14,385 nt of DNA from Synergistaceae bacterium (lineage in GTDB: Bacteria > Synergistota > Synergistia > Synergistales > Aminobacteriaceae): positions 1 through 14,385 of the forward strand of contig WRBZ01000006.1 in NCBI GenBank assembly GCA_009784305.1, written 5' to 3'. Shown here in pieces: positions 1 through 7,535 of the stretch (position 1 is its first letter; each line of letters begins with the position of its first letter). Made by a program: the position numbers and the translations under genes. A model generated the notes under the pieces. It saw only the letters and a list, made by a program, of their open reading frames with translations. It was not told where the DNA came from and did not search any database.

Positions 1-215
1 ACGAATCTGGAACCAAGAAGGTTCTTAAAACATGGTCACGACGCTCTACCGTAGTTCCGCAGATGATTGGTCATACGCTTGCCGTTCACAATGGCAAGAT
101 GCATATTCCTGTCTATGTAAGTGAAAATATGATAGGGCACAAGCTTGGAGAGTTCTCTCTAACCCGCAGATTTGGACGTCACGCGGGACAGGAACGTTCA
201 AGCAAAGGTAAGTAA
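1..215 (+). CDS. rpsS: 30S ribosomal protein S19, C-terminal part (5' end outside window)
   Basis: This is the last 70 codons of S19, read from base 3 to the TAA at 213-215. S19 sits in the head of the small subunit, next to S13, and contacts 16S rRNA near the A-site finger and the tRNA path. Seen in the sequence: the family core [20 protein letters not shown], then [23 protein letters not shown] and the C-terminal signature [12 protein letters not shown] (here [10 protein letters not shown]), followed by a short basic tail. The N-terminal roughly 20 residues lie upstream of the window. It is followed after 15 nt by rplV, the normal S10-operon order. Identity is certain; only the 5' end is missing. 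Confidence 0.97.
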   Translation, partial: ESGTKKVLKTWSRRSTVVPQMIGHTLAVHNGKMHIPVYVSENMIGHKLGEFSLTRRFGRHAGQERSSKGK

Positions 216-230
216 GGGGGTTCTTGAGTG

Positions 231-563
231 ATGGAAGCAAAAGCAATGGTTAGTCAGGCAAGGATTTCCCCGTTAAAAGTCCGTCAAGTGCTGACACTTA
301 TTAATCATAAGAAAGCGGATGATGCCCTTTTGATTTTGAAATTCAGCCCGCAGAAAGCGGCTCGTGTGGTTTACAAAGTTCTTCACAGCGCTATGGCAAA
401 TGCAGAGCACAATCTTGGGATGGACATGGACAAACTAGTAGTTGTGAACGCTGTGGCAAACAATGGTCCGGTGATGAAGAGGTTTAACGCCGTCTCTAAA
501 GGTTCGGCACATCCTTACAAGCACCGTACAACGCATGTTACAGTCGTTGTCGCGGAACGTTAA
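231..563 (+). CDS. rplV: 50S ribosomal protein L22
   Basis: L22 binds 23S rRNA, and its beta-hairpin lines the nascent-peptide exit tunnel, where it affects macrolide sensitivity. The 110-residue product has the family length and opens with MEAKA followed by the ARISPLKVR motif (compare RxSPxKxR in L22). The hairpin region holds NHKKADDALLILKFSPQKAA, and the end has GSAHPYKHRTTHVTVVV, matching the usual GRAxxxxKRTSHITVVV. ATG at 231 gives the family N-terminus. A GTG directly before it, at 228, is an equally possible start: the purine-rich AAGGGGG at 214-220 is 10 nt from the ATG and 7 nt from the GTG. It lies between rpsS and rpsC as in nearly all bacteria. Confidence 0.97.
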   Translation: MEAKAMVSQARISPLKVRQVLTLINHKKADDALLILKFSPQKAARVVYKVLHSAMANAEHNLGMDMDKLVVVNAVANNGPVMKRFNAVSKGSAHPYKHRTTHVTVVVAER

Positions 564-580
564 GCGGAGGGGGTTTAATT

Positions 581-1252
581 TTGGGACAGAAAGTTCATCC
601 ATTTGGTTATAGGCTTGGTGTCGTAACAGACTGGGAGTCAAAGTGGTATGCAGGCGGACGTGATTATGCAAAGAAGCTTCATGAGGATTTGCGCCTTCGG
701 GAATGGATCCGGAAAAAATGGGAAGGCGCGGGTATCTCTAAGATTGAAATAGAACGCGTTGGTCACGTGATTCGTTTCACGATTTGGACCGCGCGGCCTG
801 GTGTAGTGATCGGGCATGGCGGAAAAGAGATACAGAATATAAAGGACGAACTCCAAACTATAAGCGGAGCTAAGGTCATGGTCAATATTCAGGAGATAAA
901 AAATCCTGATGTGGTATCACAGCTTGTCGCAGAGGGAATAGCTGCTTCTCTTGAGCGCAGGGTCTCATTCAGGCGCGCTATGAAACAGGCAATGTTCCGT
1001 GCAATGAAGAGCGGCGCTAAAGGAATAAAAGTACAGGTTGCCGGGCGTCTTGGAGGAGCTGAGATAGCGCGTGCCGAGTGGTATAACGAGGGGCGCCTGC
1101 CGCTTTCAACTCTTAGAGCTGATATAGACTATGGCTTTGCGGAAGCACGTACAATGTACGGAGTGATTGGTTGTAAGGTTTGGATTTTCCGTGACAGAGA
1201 CAATGAAAAACCGGCTCAACAGCCACGTTCTAATAAAAGGAGCAGGGGGTAG
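581..1252 (+). CDS. rpsC: 30S ribosomal protein S3
   Basis: S3 is in the head of the 30S subunit at the mRNA entry site. It contributes to mRNA helicase activity with S4 and S5. The start is a TTG at 581, fixed by the invariant N-terminus MGQKVHPxGYRLG and a strong GCGGAGGGGG ribosome-binding site at 565-573. Residues about 60-100 form the type-2 KH domain, with the GxxG loop at residues 78-81 (G-H-G-G). The C-terminal domain has LERRVSFRRAMKQAMFRAMK, GIKVQVAGRLGGAEIAR and the ADIDYGFAEARTMYGVIGCKVW block. At 223 residues it is normal. Two small departures: TIWTARPG where TIHTARPG is more common, and histidine in the KH GxxG loop. The tail after residue about 205 is short and basic. Confidence 0.98.
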   Translation: MGQKVHPFGYRLGVVTDWESKWYAGGRDYAKKLHEDLRLREWIRKKWEGAGISKIEIERVGHVIRFTIWTARPGVVIGHGGKEIQNIKDELQTISGAKVMVNIQEIKNPDVVSQLVAEGIAASLERRVSFRRAMKQAMFRAMKSGAKGIKVQVAGRLGGAEIARAEWYNEGRLPLSTLRADIDYGFAEARTMYGVIGCKVWIFRDRDNEKPAQQPRSNKRSRG

Positions 1253-1258
1253 TTTCAG

Positions 1259-1678
1259 ATGTTGATGCCAAGCCGCGTAAAATTCCGCAAATCATATCGC
1301 GCGCTCTTGCGTGGAATATCGAAGGGCGGCACGTATGTAGCCTTTGGCGATTATGGTCTTCAAGCACAGGAAAACGCTTGGATCACCGCGCGCCAGATAG
1401 AGGCAACGCGAGTTGCAATTTCGAGAAAAATGAAAAAGGGCGGTAAAATTTGGATCAGGATATTCCCGGATCACCCATTTACCAAAAAGCCTCTTGAAAC
1501 TCGTATGGGAAAGGGAAAAGGGGCGCCGGAGTTTTGGGTAGCGCCTGTAAAGAGAGGACGCATAATGTTTGAAATAGCGGGCGTCTCCAAGGATGTAGTA
1601 GAGCAGGCTTTCCGTACCGCTGCTTATAAGCTGCCGATCAAAGTAAAGATCGTTGCACGGGAAGGCTTAGGTGAATAA
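1259..1678 (+). CDS. rplP: 50S ribosomal protein L16
   Basis: L16 binds 23S rRNA near the peptidyl-transferase centre and helps position A-site tRNA. It is among the last proteins added in 50S maturation. The 139-residue product opens [15 protein letters not shown], close to the usual MLxPKRxKYRKxxRG. It then has the signature block [21 protein letters not shown], followed by [20 protein letters not shown]. The ATG at 1259 is preceded by AGGAGCAGGGGG at 1239-1249. The gene starts 6 nt after the rpsC stop, and its own stop lies just before the rpmC ATG. Length and motifs agree with the family throughout; nothing is odd. Confidence 0.98.
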   Translation: MLMPSRVKFRKSYRALLRGISKGGTYVAFGDYGLQAQENAWITARQIEATRVAISRKMKKGGKIWIRIFPDHPFTKKPLETRMGKGKGAPEFWVAPVKRGRIMFEIAGVSKDVVEQAFRTAAYKLPIKVKIVAREGLGE

Positions 1679-1679
1679 C

Positions 1680-1895
1680 ATGGATAAAAAGACAGATACG
1701 AAAAGTCTTCAAGACCTTGGATTGAGTGAGCTACAGGATAAATTTCACCAGTACAAAGAAGAGCTTTTTAATCTTCGTTTCCAAAACGCTATTGGTCAGT
1801 TAAAGAATACAAGCCGTATAAAAATCGTTCGCAAGACGATTGCAAGAATACTTACAGTTGCTGGTGAAAAACAGCGTGCGAAGGAGGTCATCTGA
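1680..1895 (+). CDS. rpmC: 50S ribosomal protein L29
   Basis: L29 is a small helical protein at the exit-tunnel rim of the 50S subunit, close to L23, where SRP and trigger factor dock. The 71-residue product shows the family pattern: [23 protein letters not shown], then [21 protein letters not shown]. The chosen start is ATG 1680, just after the rplP stop at 1676-1678, with AGGTGA at 1669-1674 five bases upstream. A GTG in the same frame at 1671 would overlap the rplP stop and add three residues (MNN), with GGGAAGG at 1659-1665 as its ribosome-binding site; this is the weaker option. The C-terminus KQRAKEVI is encoded through the AAGGAGGT that serves rpsQ. Confidence 0.96.
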   Translation: MDKKTDTKSLQDLGLSELQDKFHQYKEELFNLRFQNAIGQLKNTSRIKIVRKTIARILTVAGEKQRAKEVI

Positions 1896-1896
1896 T

Positions 1897-2187
1897 ATGG
1901 AAGTGCGGGCTTCGCACAGAAAAACTCGTATCGGCAGCGTGGTGAGCGACAAGATGGACAAATCTATCGTTGTGCGCGTGACGAGATACGCAGAGCATCC
2001 GCTTTATGGAAAACGTATAGTAAAAGCTAAAAAGTATATGGTTCACGATGCTGAGAATACATGCCGTGTGGGAGACGAGGTTAAAATCGGCGAGACCAGG
2101 CCTCTTAGCAGGACCAAGCGCTGGGAGCTTCTTGAAATTATACGCCGCGCTCCGGTTTTTGGTTCAGGGCAAGCGGAGGGACAGTAA
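1897..2187 (+). CDS. rpsQ: 30S ribosomal protein S17
   Basis: S17 is an OB-fold protein that binds 16S rRNA early in 30S assembly. The 96-residue product has [19 protein letters not shown], matching the family pattern ([18 protein letters not shown]), then [36 protein letters not shown] and TKRWELLEI. The ATG at 1897 lies 1 nt after the rpmC TGA and 8 nt after an ideal AAGGAGGT at 1881-1888. Longer in-frame extensions upstream would run into rpmC coding sequence and lack family support. The C-terminal tail ([14 protein letters not shown]) is about 10 residues longer than in many S17 proteins, a common variable end. Its stop abuts the rplN start with no gap. Confidence 0.97.
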   Translation: MEVRASHRKTRIGSVVSDKMDKSIVVRVTRYAEHPLYGKRIVKAKKYMVHDAENTCRVGDEVKIGETRPLSRTKRWELLEIIRRAPVFGSGQAEGQ

Positions 2188-2556
2188 ATGATTCAACTTA
2201 CAACTGTACTCAATGTCGCTGATAACACTGGAGCTAAGAAACTGTTCTGCATTCAGGTATTAGGCGGAAGCAAACGCAAATGGGGTTCGATCGGAGATAT
2301 TATCGTTGCGTCGGTTCGTGAAGCTATACCTAACAGCAATATAGCCAAAGGAACGGTAGTAAAGGCTGTTATCGTACGCACTAAAAAAGAGGTTCGACGT
2401 GCTGACGGGTCTTATGTTCGTTTTGATGATAACGCCGCCGTCATTATTGATGGCAACGGAGAACCCAAAGGGACGCGTATTTTTGGGCCTGTTGGACGCG
2501 AGCTGAGGGCCAAGAGATATATGCGTATTCTTTCTCTTGCTCCTGAAGTTGTGTAA
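2188..2556 (+). CDS. rplN: 50S ribosomal protein L14
   Basis: L14 lies at the subunit interface of the 50S, forming bridge B8 with 16S rRNA and offering the binding site for the silencing factor RsfS. The 122-residue length is exactly the bacterial norm. Visible signatures are [53 protein letters not shown], the [14 protein letters not shown] block and [13 protein letters not shown] near the end. The ATG directly follows the rpsQ TAA, and its ribosome-binding site (GCGGAGGG, 2173-2180) lies inside the rpsQ coding end, so the two are probably coupled. This is one of the best-conserved proteins in the window. Confidence 0.98.
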   Translation: MIQLTTVLNVADNTGAKKLFCIQVLGGSKRKWGSIGDIIVASVREAIPNSNIAKGTVVKAVIVRTKKEVRRADGSYVRFDDNAAVIIDGNGEPKGTRIFGPVGRELRAKRYMRILSLAPEVV

Positions 2557-2571
2557 GGGGAGGCGAAGTAA

Positions 2572-2928
2572 ATGGCTTTGGCTAATAAGAAAAAAGCTGA
2601 AAAACCGAAGATGAGAATTAGAAAGAGCGATCGTGTTCGTGTTATCAGTGGTAAGGATGAAGGTAAGGAAGGAAAAGTTCTGCGCCGCGACAATGAAAGA
2701 GATATGGTCGTAGTGGAGGGTGTTAATATGGCTTCCCGCCATAAAAAGCCCAGTCAGAAGGATCCTAAGGGCGGAATCATCAAGCAGGAAATACCAATTT
2801 ACGCGTCAAAAGTAATGTTGGTGTGTCCGCGCTGTGGAGCCGCTACACGCGTTGGTCGTGCATTCCTTGAAAGCGGCAAGAAAGTCCGCGTATGCAAGAA
2901 ATGCAACGAAATAATTGACCGCACCTAA
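2572..2928 (+). CDS. rplX: 50S ribosomal protein L24, with a four-cysteine C-terminal motif
   Basis: L24 is an assembly-initiator protein that binds the 5' region of 23S rRNA and sits near the tunnel exit. The KOW motif is clear at residues about 18-45 ([20 protein letters not shown]). It is followed by [22 protein letters not shown] and [14 protein letters not shown]. The C-terminal part holds two CxxC pairs (C85/C88 and C108/C111), a likely zinc ribbon found in many L24 proteins. Length is 118 residues. The ATG at 2572 has GGGGAGGCGAAG just upstream at 2557-2568. A second ATG at codon 14 (MRIRKSDRV) would also give a recognisable L24, but it has a poorer ribosome-binding site. The zinc-binding role is inferred from the cysteine spacing. 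Confidence 0.96.
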   Translation: MALANKKKAEKPKMRIRKSDRVRVISGKDEGKEGKVLRRDNERDMVVVEGVNMASRHKKPSQKDPKGGIIKQEIPIYASKVMLVCPRCGAATRVGRAFLESGKKVRVCKKCNEIIDRT

Positions 2929-2938
2929 GGAGGAAAAC

Positions 2939-3481
2939 ATGGCGCCGCGTTTTCTTGAAATGTACAAAAAAGAGGTTTGTCCCAAACTCATGAAGGAGTT
3001 TGGATACAAAAATGTCATGCAGCTTCCCCGCCTGGAGAAAATAGTGATAAATATAGGCGTTGGCGAAGCCAAACTCGACATTAAATATATGGATGCGGCA
3101 ATAGCTGAACTTCGTGCTATATCCGGACAGCAGCCGCTTCTTAAGAGGGCTAAAAAATCAGTGGCAGGGTTCAAAGTCAGGCAGAACATGCCCGTTGCAT
3201 GTACTGTTACGCTTAGGGGCTCGCGCATGTGGGATTTTCTTGACCGCCTTGTATCATTGACTTTACCGACGATCAAGGACTTTCAGGGAGTTCCCCGAAA
3301 AGGTTTTGACGGTCGCGGAAATTATAACTTTGGATTACGGGAACAGATTATATTCCCTGAAATAAGTTATGATAAGGTTATCCGCCAGCGTGGAATGAAT
3401 ATAACAATAGTTACAACGGCTAAAACCGATGAAGAGGCAGCAGGCCTCTTAAAAGCATTGGGCATGCCGTTTAGCAAATAG
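2939..3481 (+). CDS. rplE: 50S ribosomal protein L5
   Basis: L5 binds 5S rRNA with L18 and forms part of the central protuberance, contacting S13 and P-site tRNA. The 180-residue product carries the family motifs: an N-terminal [29 protein letters not shown] block, [21 protein letters not shown] with [30 protein letters not shown] and the [18 protein letters not shown] signature, then the [23 protein letters not shown] ending. The start is ATG 2939, five bases after AAGGAGG (2927-2933). An in-frame extension upstream would overlap the end of rplX and has no family support. The gene ends at a TAG whose G begins the ribosome-binding site of rpsN. Confidence 0.98.
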   Translation: MAPRFLEMYKKEVCPKLMKEFGYKNVMQLPRLEKIVINIGVGEAKLDIKYMDAAIAELRAISGQQPLLKRAKKSVAGFKVRQNMPVACTVTLRGSRMWDFLDRLVSLTLPTIKDFQGVPRKGFDGRGNYNFGLREQIIFPEISYDKVIRQRGMNITIVTTAKTDEEAAGLLKALGMPFSK

Positions 3482-3494
3482 GAGGGCTGGAACG

Positions 3495-3680
3495 ATGGCA
3501 AGAAAGGCTATGAAATATAAGGCCAAACAACCCCCTAAGTTTGAGGTCCGGAAGTATAACCGCTGTCCGCTTTGCGGAAGGGTTCACGCATATTTGCGCG
3601 CATATGATATGTGCCGCTGCTGCTTCCGGAAATTAGCTCGCGAGGGCAAATTGCCCGGCGTTGTTAAATCAAGCTGGTAG
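3495..3680 (+). CDS. rpsN: 30S ribosomal protein S14, zinc-binding type
   Basis: S14 belongs to the head of the 30S subunit and is a late assembly protein. This is the short zinc form (61 residues), not the roughly 100-residue zinc-free form. Four cysteines, C24, C27, C40 and C43, form the C-x2-C-x12-C-x2-C zinc ribbon, and an extra cysteine lies at 42. The rest reads [33 protein letters not shown] and [13 protein letters not shown], ending KSSW as in the family. GGAGGG at 3481-3486 begins in the last base of the rplE stop. In many bacteria the zinc form is the housekeeping copy and a zinc-free paralogue is kept elsewhere under Zur control. Whether that applies here cannot be seen in the window. 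Confidence 0.98.
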   Translation: MARKAMKYKAKQPPKFEVRKYNRCPLCGRVHAYLRAYDMCRCCFRKLAREGKLPGVVKSSW

Positions 3681-3701
3681 TCAAAAGGGAGGCAGCGGAA
3701 A

Positions 3702-4106
3702 ATGTATGTAAATGATCCGATAGCGGATATGCTCACAAGAATAAGGAACGCTAATATGATTTACAGCGAGAGCGTCGATATTCCCGCAAGCAAAATAAAG
3801 CTTGCAATAGCGCGTATCCTAAAAGAGGAAGGTTATGTTAAGAATTTTAAAGTTGTAAACGACCAATCGCTTCCTTACAGCATAATCAGGGTTTTTCTTT
3901 CCTACGGGCCGGAGCGCGAGCGCGTAATTCAGGGATTACGCCGCATAAGCAAGCCAGGCAGAAGGATATATGTTGGTAAGGACAAGCTCCCGCATGTTAT
4001 GGGCGGTCTTGGTATGGCTGTGATATCCACACCGCAGGGACTTAAAACCGGAGCCGAGGCATCAAATCTCGGACTCGGCGGCGAAGTCGTCTGCTATGTT
4101 TGGTAG
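3702..4106 (+). CDS. rpsH: 30S ribosomal protein S8
   Basis: S8 binds the central domain of 16S rRNA and nucleates the 30S platform. In several bacteria it represses the spc operon by binding its mRNA. The 134-residue product begins [19 protein letters not shown], the family's start, and continues with [22 protein letters not shown], then [20 protein letters not shown] and the terminal [19 protein letters not shown] with [12 protein letters not shown] 3702 follows AAGGGAGG at 3685-3692. The stop TAG at 4104-4106 is part of the TAGGAGG that serves rplF. No obvious copy of the S8-binding rRNA mimic was identified by eye around rplE. Confidence 0.98.
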   Translation: MYVNDPIADMLTRIRNANMIYSESVDIPASKIKLAIARILKEEGYVKNFKVVNDQSLPYSIIRVFLSYGPERERVIQGLRRISKPGRRIYVGKDKLPHVMGGLGMAVISTPQGLKTGAEASNLGLGGEVVCYVW

Positions 4107-4117
4107 GAGGCTGCAGA

Positions 4118-4657
4118 ATGTCACGTATAGGACGAAAACCGATAACGCTTCCTAAAGGGGTGGATGTTTCAGTAAAAGGAGAAAGGATAGTAGTAAAAGG
4201 CAGTAAAGGCGAGCTTTCAACGCATATGATGCCTGGAATAGACCTCAAAATCGAAGGCGGAGTCATCAATGTAAGCCGTGAAAACGATGAAAAGCAGACT
4301 CGCGCTTCACATGGGCTTATTCGAGCGCTTGTAGCCAATATGGTCACGGGCGTTTCCGAAGGTTTTCAGAAAACTCTCGAACTTGTCGGCATTGGTTACC
4401 GAGCTCAGATGCAGGGAAAGAAGCTGGTTTTGAGCCTTGGCTATTCTCATCCGATCGAATTTGAAGCGCCTGATGAAATAGAAATAGTCGTTGAAAACCC
4501 CGTAAGAATAGTTGTCAAGGGAATTGATAAACAAGCAGTCGGACAGGTCAGCGCGGTAATACGCGGCTATCGCCCGCCCGAGCCATATCATGGAAAAGGC
4601 ATTCGCTATATGGGCGAACATATTATTCGCAAGGCCGGCAAAGCCGGGGCGAAGTAG
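4118..4657 (+). CDS. rplF: 50S ribosomal protein L6
   Basis: L6 lies near the factor-binding site of the 50S subunit at the sarcin-ricin loop, so it matters for elongation-factor function. It is made of two similar alpha/beta domains. The 179-residue product begins MSRIGRKPITLPKGVDVSV and includes KGSKGELSTHMMPGI, the THGLxRALVANMVxGVSEGFQKTLELVGIGYRA region (here ASHGLIRALV...), LVLSLGYSHPIEFEAP and the closing PEPYHGKGIRYMGEHIIRKAGK. ATG 4118 is 7 nt after TAGGAGG; an upstream in-frame start at 4100 would overlap rpsH and lacks family support. A short GC-rich inverted repeat (CCGGC-AAA-GCCGG, 4634-4646) in the 3' end has no T-tract and encodes conserved residues, so I do not call it a terminator. 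Confidence 0.98.
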   Translation: MSRIGRKPITLPKGVDVSVKGERIVVKGSKGELSTHMMPGIDLKIEGGVINVSRENDEKQTRASHGLIRALVANMVTGVSEGFQKTLELVGIGYRAQMQGKKLVLSLGYSHPIEFEAPDEIEIVVENPVRIVVKGIDKQAVGQVSAVIRGYRPPEPYHGKGIRYMGEHIIRKAGKAGAK

Positions 4658-4674
4658 CTCTTGAGGTGTGATAG

Positions 4675-5040
4675 ATGAAGAATAAAAGCAGAAATGCAAT
4701 GCGTATAATCAGGCACAAAAGACTTCGCGGTAACCTTGCGGGAACTGCGGAACGCCCAAGGATGTCAGTATTTCGAAGTTTAGACCATATTTATGTACAG
4801 ATTATCGATGACGATAATGGGCATACGCTTGTTTCCGCTTCGACTGTCGAAAAAGTATTCGCTGACACTAAACAACCGGCGGGAAATATTGAAGCCGCAA
4901 AATATATCGGAAAATTAGCCGCTGAACGAGCAAAGCAGAACGGGATCGAGACGGTAGTGTTTGACCGCGGAGGTCATATTTACCTCGGAAAAGTGAAAGC
5001 ATTAGCTGATGCAGCCCGTGAAGCCGGACTTAAGTTCTAA
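4675..5040 (+). CDS. rplR: 50S ribosomal protein L18
   Basis: L18 binds 5S rRNA together with L5 in the central protuberance and brings it into the 50S subunit. The 121-residue product shows [20 protein letters not shown], then [17 protein letters not shown], the [10 protein letters not shown] segment, [47 protein letters not shown] in overlapping family blocks, and the canonical C-terminal GLKF. ATG 4675 follows GAGGTG at 4663-4668 with 6-nt spacing. The gene sits 17 nt after rplF and 20 nt before rpsE, the usual order. Nothing about the length or motifs is unusual. Confidence 0.98.
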   Translation: MKNKSRNAMRIIRHKRLRGNLAGTAERPRMSVFRSLDHIYVQIIDDDNGHTLVSASTVEKVFADTKQPAGNIEAAKYIGKLAAERAKQNGIETVVFDRGGHIYLGKVKALADAAREAGLKF

Positions 5041-5060
5041 GAGAGGAGCGCAAAGCGAAC

Positions 5061-5585
5061 ATGATTAGAAAACGCATTGATGCAAAGGGACTTGAGCTCA
5101 CTGAACGAGTTGTTGCTATTAACCGTGTCAGTAAGGTCGTTAAAGGCGGCAAGAGATTTAAGTTTAGCGTGCTTGTCGTTGTCGGAGACGGCGAGCAATA
5201 TGTCGGAGTAGGTACAGGTAAAGCTAAGGAGATTTCGGAAGCTGTCCGCAAAGGAATAGACAAGGCAAGTAAAGACCTTGTTGAGCTAAAGCGTGTGGGG
5301 AATACTGTGCCTCACGAAATACTTGCTTCTTTCGGAGCGGCCAAAGTTCTTCTCAAACCGGCCCCTGCGGGTACGGGAGTTATCGCCGGCGCGGTAGTTC
5401 GCGCGATTATGGAATTGGGCGGGATTAAGGACGTTGTTGCAAAAGTAGTCGGTAGGACTTCAAACGCGATAAATATTGCATGGGCAACGCTTGAAGCGTT
5501 AAAACAAAGTCGCACGCCGGATGAGATATTGAAGCTCCGCGGTAAAAAATCTACAGAAGCTGAAACAGCGGCTGTATCCGCATAA
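5061..5585 (+). CDS. rpsE: 30S ribosomal protein S5
   Basis: S5 forms the mRNA entry tunnel with S3 and S4, influences decoding accuracy and is the site of spectinomycin resistance. The 174-residue product has the N-terminal double-stranded-RNA-binding-like domain (ELTERVVAINRVSKVVKGGK, then RFKFSVLVVVGDGEQYVGVGTGKAKE, the family hallmark). Its C-terminal domain has KVLLKPAPAGTGVIAGAVVRA and GIKDVVAKVVGRTSNAINI, followed by ATLEALKQSRTP. ATG 5061 follows GAGAGGAG (5041-5048) at a rather long 12 nt. The tail after residue about 160 is variable and rich in Ala and Glu. The TAA at 5583-5585 overlaps the ribosome-binding site of rpmD. Confidence 0.98.
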   Translation: MIRKRIDAKGLELTERVVAINRVSKVVKGGKRFKFSVLVVVGDGEQYVGVGTGKAKEISEAVRKGIDKASKDLVELKRVGNTVPHEILASFGAAKVLLKPAPAGTGVIAGAVVRAIMELGGIKDVVAKVVGRTSNAINIAWATLEALKQSRTPDEILKLRGKKSTEAETAAVSA

Positions 5586-5595
5586 GGAGGGCAAA

Positions 5596-5781
5596 ATGCC
5601 GAGAATCAGAGTTAAATTGGTCAAAAGCGTAATAGGTTATTCCCCAAAACAGCATAGAACCATAGAGGCGCTTGGACTTCGTAAAATGCATCAGACGGTA
5701 GAACATGAGGTTACTCCCGGGGTAATGGGAATGATCAACAAAGTAAGCCATCTGGTCGAATGTTCGGAGGTGAAATCATGA
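5596..5781 (+). CDS. rpmD: 50S ribosomal protein L30
   Basis: L30 is a small 50S protein of ferredoxin-like fold that contacts domain II/5S-proximal rRNA. The 61-residue product has MPRIRVKLVKSVIGYSPKQH, then the RTIEALGLRKMHQTVEHEVTP motif (compare LGLRKxxxxVvxxDTP) and MGMINKVSHLVECSEV at the end. ATG 5596 comes five bases after AAGGAGG at 5584-5590. Its stop codon overlaps the rplO start in an ATGA junction (5778-5781), so L30 and L15 are probably translated in a coupled way. The match to the family is good over the full length. Confidence 0.96.
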   Translation: MPRIRVKLVKSVIGYSPKQHRTIEALGLRKMHQTVEHEVTPGVMGMINKVSHLVECSEVKS

Positions 5782-6224
5782 ATTTGCATGATCTCCATCC
5801 GGTACCCGGATCAAAGAGAAAACCAAAACGTTTGGGACAGGGGATTGGCAGCGGGACCGGCAAGACGGCTGGAAAAGGTCATAAAGGACAGAAATCGCGC
5901 AGCGGCGGCGGTGTCAGGCCGGGTTTTGAGGGCGGTCAAATGCCTCTCATGCGCAGAATTCCTAAAAGGGGATTCAATAACGCGCGTTTCGCAGTCAATT
6001 ATCAGATAGTAAATATTGAGTCATTGTGCAGGGTTTTTGCCCCTGATCAGGAAGTTACGATAATGGAGCTTTTATCTTCAAGGCTTGTTCACAACGCAAT
6101 GTTGCCGGTAAAGATACTGGCGCGCGGAGAGATGGATAAACCTCTAATCGTTAAAGCAAACGCTTTCAGCGAGAGCGCAAAGAGTAAAATAGAGGCGGCA
6201 GGCGGGAAGGCAGAGGTGGTCTGA
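5778..6224 (+). CDS. rplO: 50S ribosomal protein L15
   Basis: L15 binds 23S rRNA and is a late-assembly protein of the 50S subunit. The 148-residue product starts MNLHDLHPVPGSKRKPKRLG, then GQGIGSGTGKTAGKGHKGQK with RSGGGVRPGFEGGQMPLMRRIPKRGFNN, the extended basic N-terminal arm typical of L15. The globular C-terminal half ends with KPLIVKANAFSESAKSKIEAAGGKAEVV. The chosen start, ATG 5778, overlaps the rpmD stop and has GGAGGT at 5766-5771. In-frame starts further upstream lie inside rpmD and lack family support. It is 1 nt from secY, which suggests tight co-translation of the last ribosomal gene of this block with the translocon gene. Confidence 0.97.
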   Translation: MNLHDLHPVPGSKRKPKRLGQGIGSGTGKTAGKGHKGQKSRSGGGVRPGFEGGQMPLMRRIPKRGFNNARFAVNYQIVNIESLCRVFAPDQEVTIMELLSSRLVHNAMLPVKILARGEMDKPLIVKANAFSESAKSKIEAAGGKAEVV

Positions 6225-6225
6225 T

Positions 6226-7524
6226 ATGTTCGGTTCTATCCGAGACGCGTTTAAACTGCCTGACCTTAAGAGGCGGATACTATTTACTATAGGAGTGCTT
6301 TTTATTTTTCGCCTCGGCGCTCATATTCCAACTCCGGGCATTGATTCAGCCGCTATGCAAAGAATGTTTGATCAGGGGGCTGCCGGATTGCTTGGTTTCC
6401 TTGATATATTTGCCGGAGGTGCGCTGCGCAGGTTCAGCGTTTTTGCGCTCGGCGTAGCTCCTTATATCAACTCAAGCATTGTTATGCAGCTTATGATCGT
6501 TATTTTCCCATATTTGGAAAAGCTTCAAAAGGATAATGAAGGCGGACGCAAGAAAATAATCCAATGGACCCGTTACGGAGCCGTCCTTTTTGCCGTTGTA
6601 CAGGCGATGGGAATGACGACGTGGCTTCGCAGCCTTGGGATTTTCAGCGGCGGATTTTTAGGAACAGTGCTTGTTGTTTCTACGATAACAGCAGGCTCAA
6701 TAGCCGTGATGTGGCTTGGTGAAGAGCTTTCCGATCATGGTATAGGCAATGGAATCTCGCTTTTGATTTTTGCCGGTATCGTCGCCCGGCTTCCTGAAGC
6801 CGTCGTGCAGAGTTGGAACCTGTTGTTGGCAGGTGGTATTGGTATAATCCCTATTGTAACTGCCCTTTTATTGATGGTTGTCGTAGTTGCGGGATGCGTA
6901 ATGCTGCAGGAAGGCCAGAGAAGGCTGCCCGTGCAGTATGCTAAACGTGTTATAGGCAATAAAGTATATGGAGGTCAGAGCACTTTCATTCCCTTGAAAG
7001 TTAATCAGGCGGGAGTTATTCCTATCATATTCGCTTCTTCGGTGCTTATTTTCCCTTCAATGATAGCCGGCTTGTTTGGTGATGGCCGGATAGCAAGGTT
7101 TTTTCAGGATTTGTTTGCTCCTGGAAGCATGGGATATATGTTTTTCGATGTGTTGCTGATAATTTTCTTCGCTTATTTCTATACCGCAGTCGTATTTAAC
7201 CCGACGGATATATCAAATAATATGAAGAAAAACGGAGGATTCATTCTTGGGATTCGCCCGGGGCAGCCAACTGCAGATTATATAGAAAAAGTCATGTCGC
7301 GCATAACTCTCGGCGGAGCGGTTTTCCTCGCAACTGTGGCGCTCATACCGAATTTTATGTCGAATGTTATCGGAGCTAATTTTTATTTTGGCGGAACGGC
7401 CGTGCTTATAGTTGTCGGCGTTGCGCTTGATACTGTGCATCAGGTTGAAGCTCAGCTTCTTATGCGTCATTATGAGGGAATCCTTAAACGTAGCGGAAGC
7501 AAAGGAACAGGATTACTCCGTTAG
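6226..7524 (+). CDS. secY: Protein translocase channel subunit SecY
   Basis: SecY forms the membrane channel through which SecA and ribosomes push unfolded proteins; its partners SecE and SecG are not in the window. The 432-residue protein has the family's ten hydrophobic segments, the first at about 17-34 (RILFTIGVLFIFRLGAHIP). Diagnostic segments are LLGFLDIFAGGALRRFSVFA (about 55-74), GVAPYINSSIVMQL (about 76-89), the cytoplasmic loop RRLPVQYAKR (232-241), KVNQAGVIPIIFASS (258-272) and the long cytoplasmic loop with IRPGQPTADYIEKVMSRIT (343-361). The C-terminus LLMRHYEGILKR is the ribosome-facing tail. AGAGGTGG at 6212-6219 lies 6 nt before the ATG. Ordinary in length and motifs. Confidence 0.98.
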   Translation: MFGSIRDAFKLPDLKRRILFTIGVLFIFRLGAHIPTPGIDSAAMQRMFDQGAAGLLGFLDIFAGGALRRFSVFALGVAPYINSSIVMQLMIVIFPYLEKLQKDNEGGRKKIIQWTRYGAVLFAVVQAMGMTTWLRSLGIFSGGFLGTVLVVSTITAGSIAVMWLGEELSDHGIGNGISLLIFAGIVARLPEAVVQSWNLLLAGGIGIIPIVTALLLMVVVVAGCVMLQEGQRRLPVQYAKRVIGNKVYGGQSTFIPLKVNQAGVIPIIFASSVLIFPSMIAGLFGDGRIARFFQDLFAPGSMGYMFFDVLLIIFFAYFYTAVVFNPTDISNNMKKNGGFILGIRPGQPTADYIEKVMSRITLGGAVFLATVALIPNFMSNVIGANFYFGGTAVLIVVGVALDTVHQVEAQLLMRHYEGILKRSGSKGTGLLR

Positions 7525-7535
7525 GAGGTCATAAT

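Noticed and set aside
2260..2742. 160-codon open frame on the minus strand across rplN and rplX
   Set aside because: It is antisense to two well-conserved genes, has no ribosome-binding site or family motif and looks low-complexity, so it is a shadow.
2806..3276. 156-codon open frame on the minus strand across rplX and rplE
   Set aside because: Antisense to genuine L24 and L5; no recognisable domain.
4634..4646. GC-rich hairpin CCGGC-AAA-GCCGG at the end of rplF
   Set aside because: No T-tract follows and the bases encode conserved L6 residues, so there is no support for a terminator.
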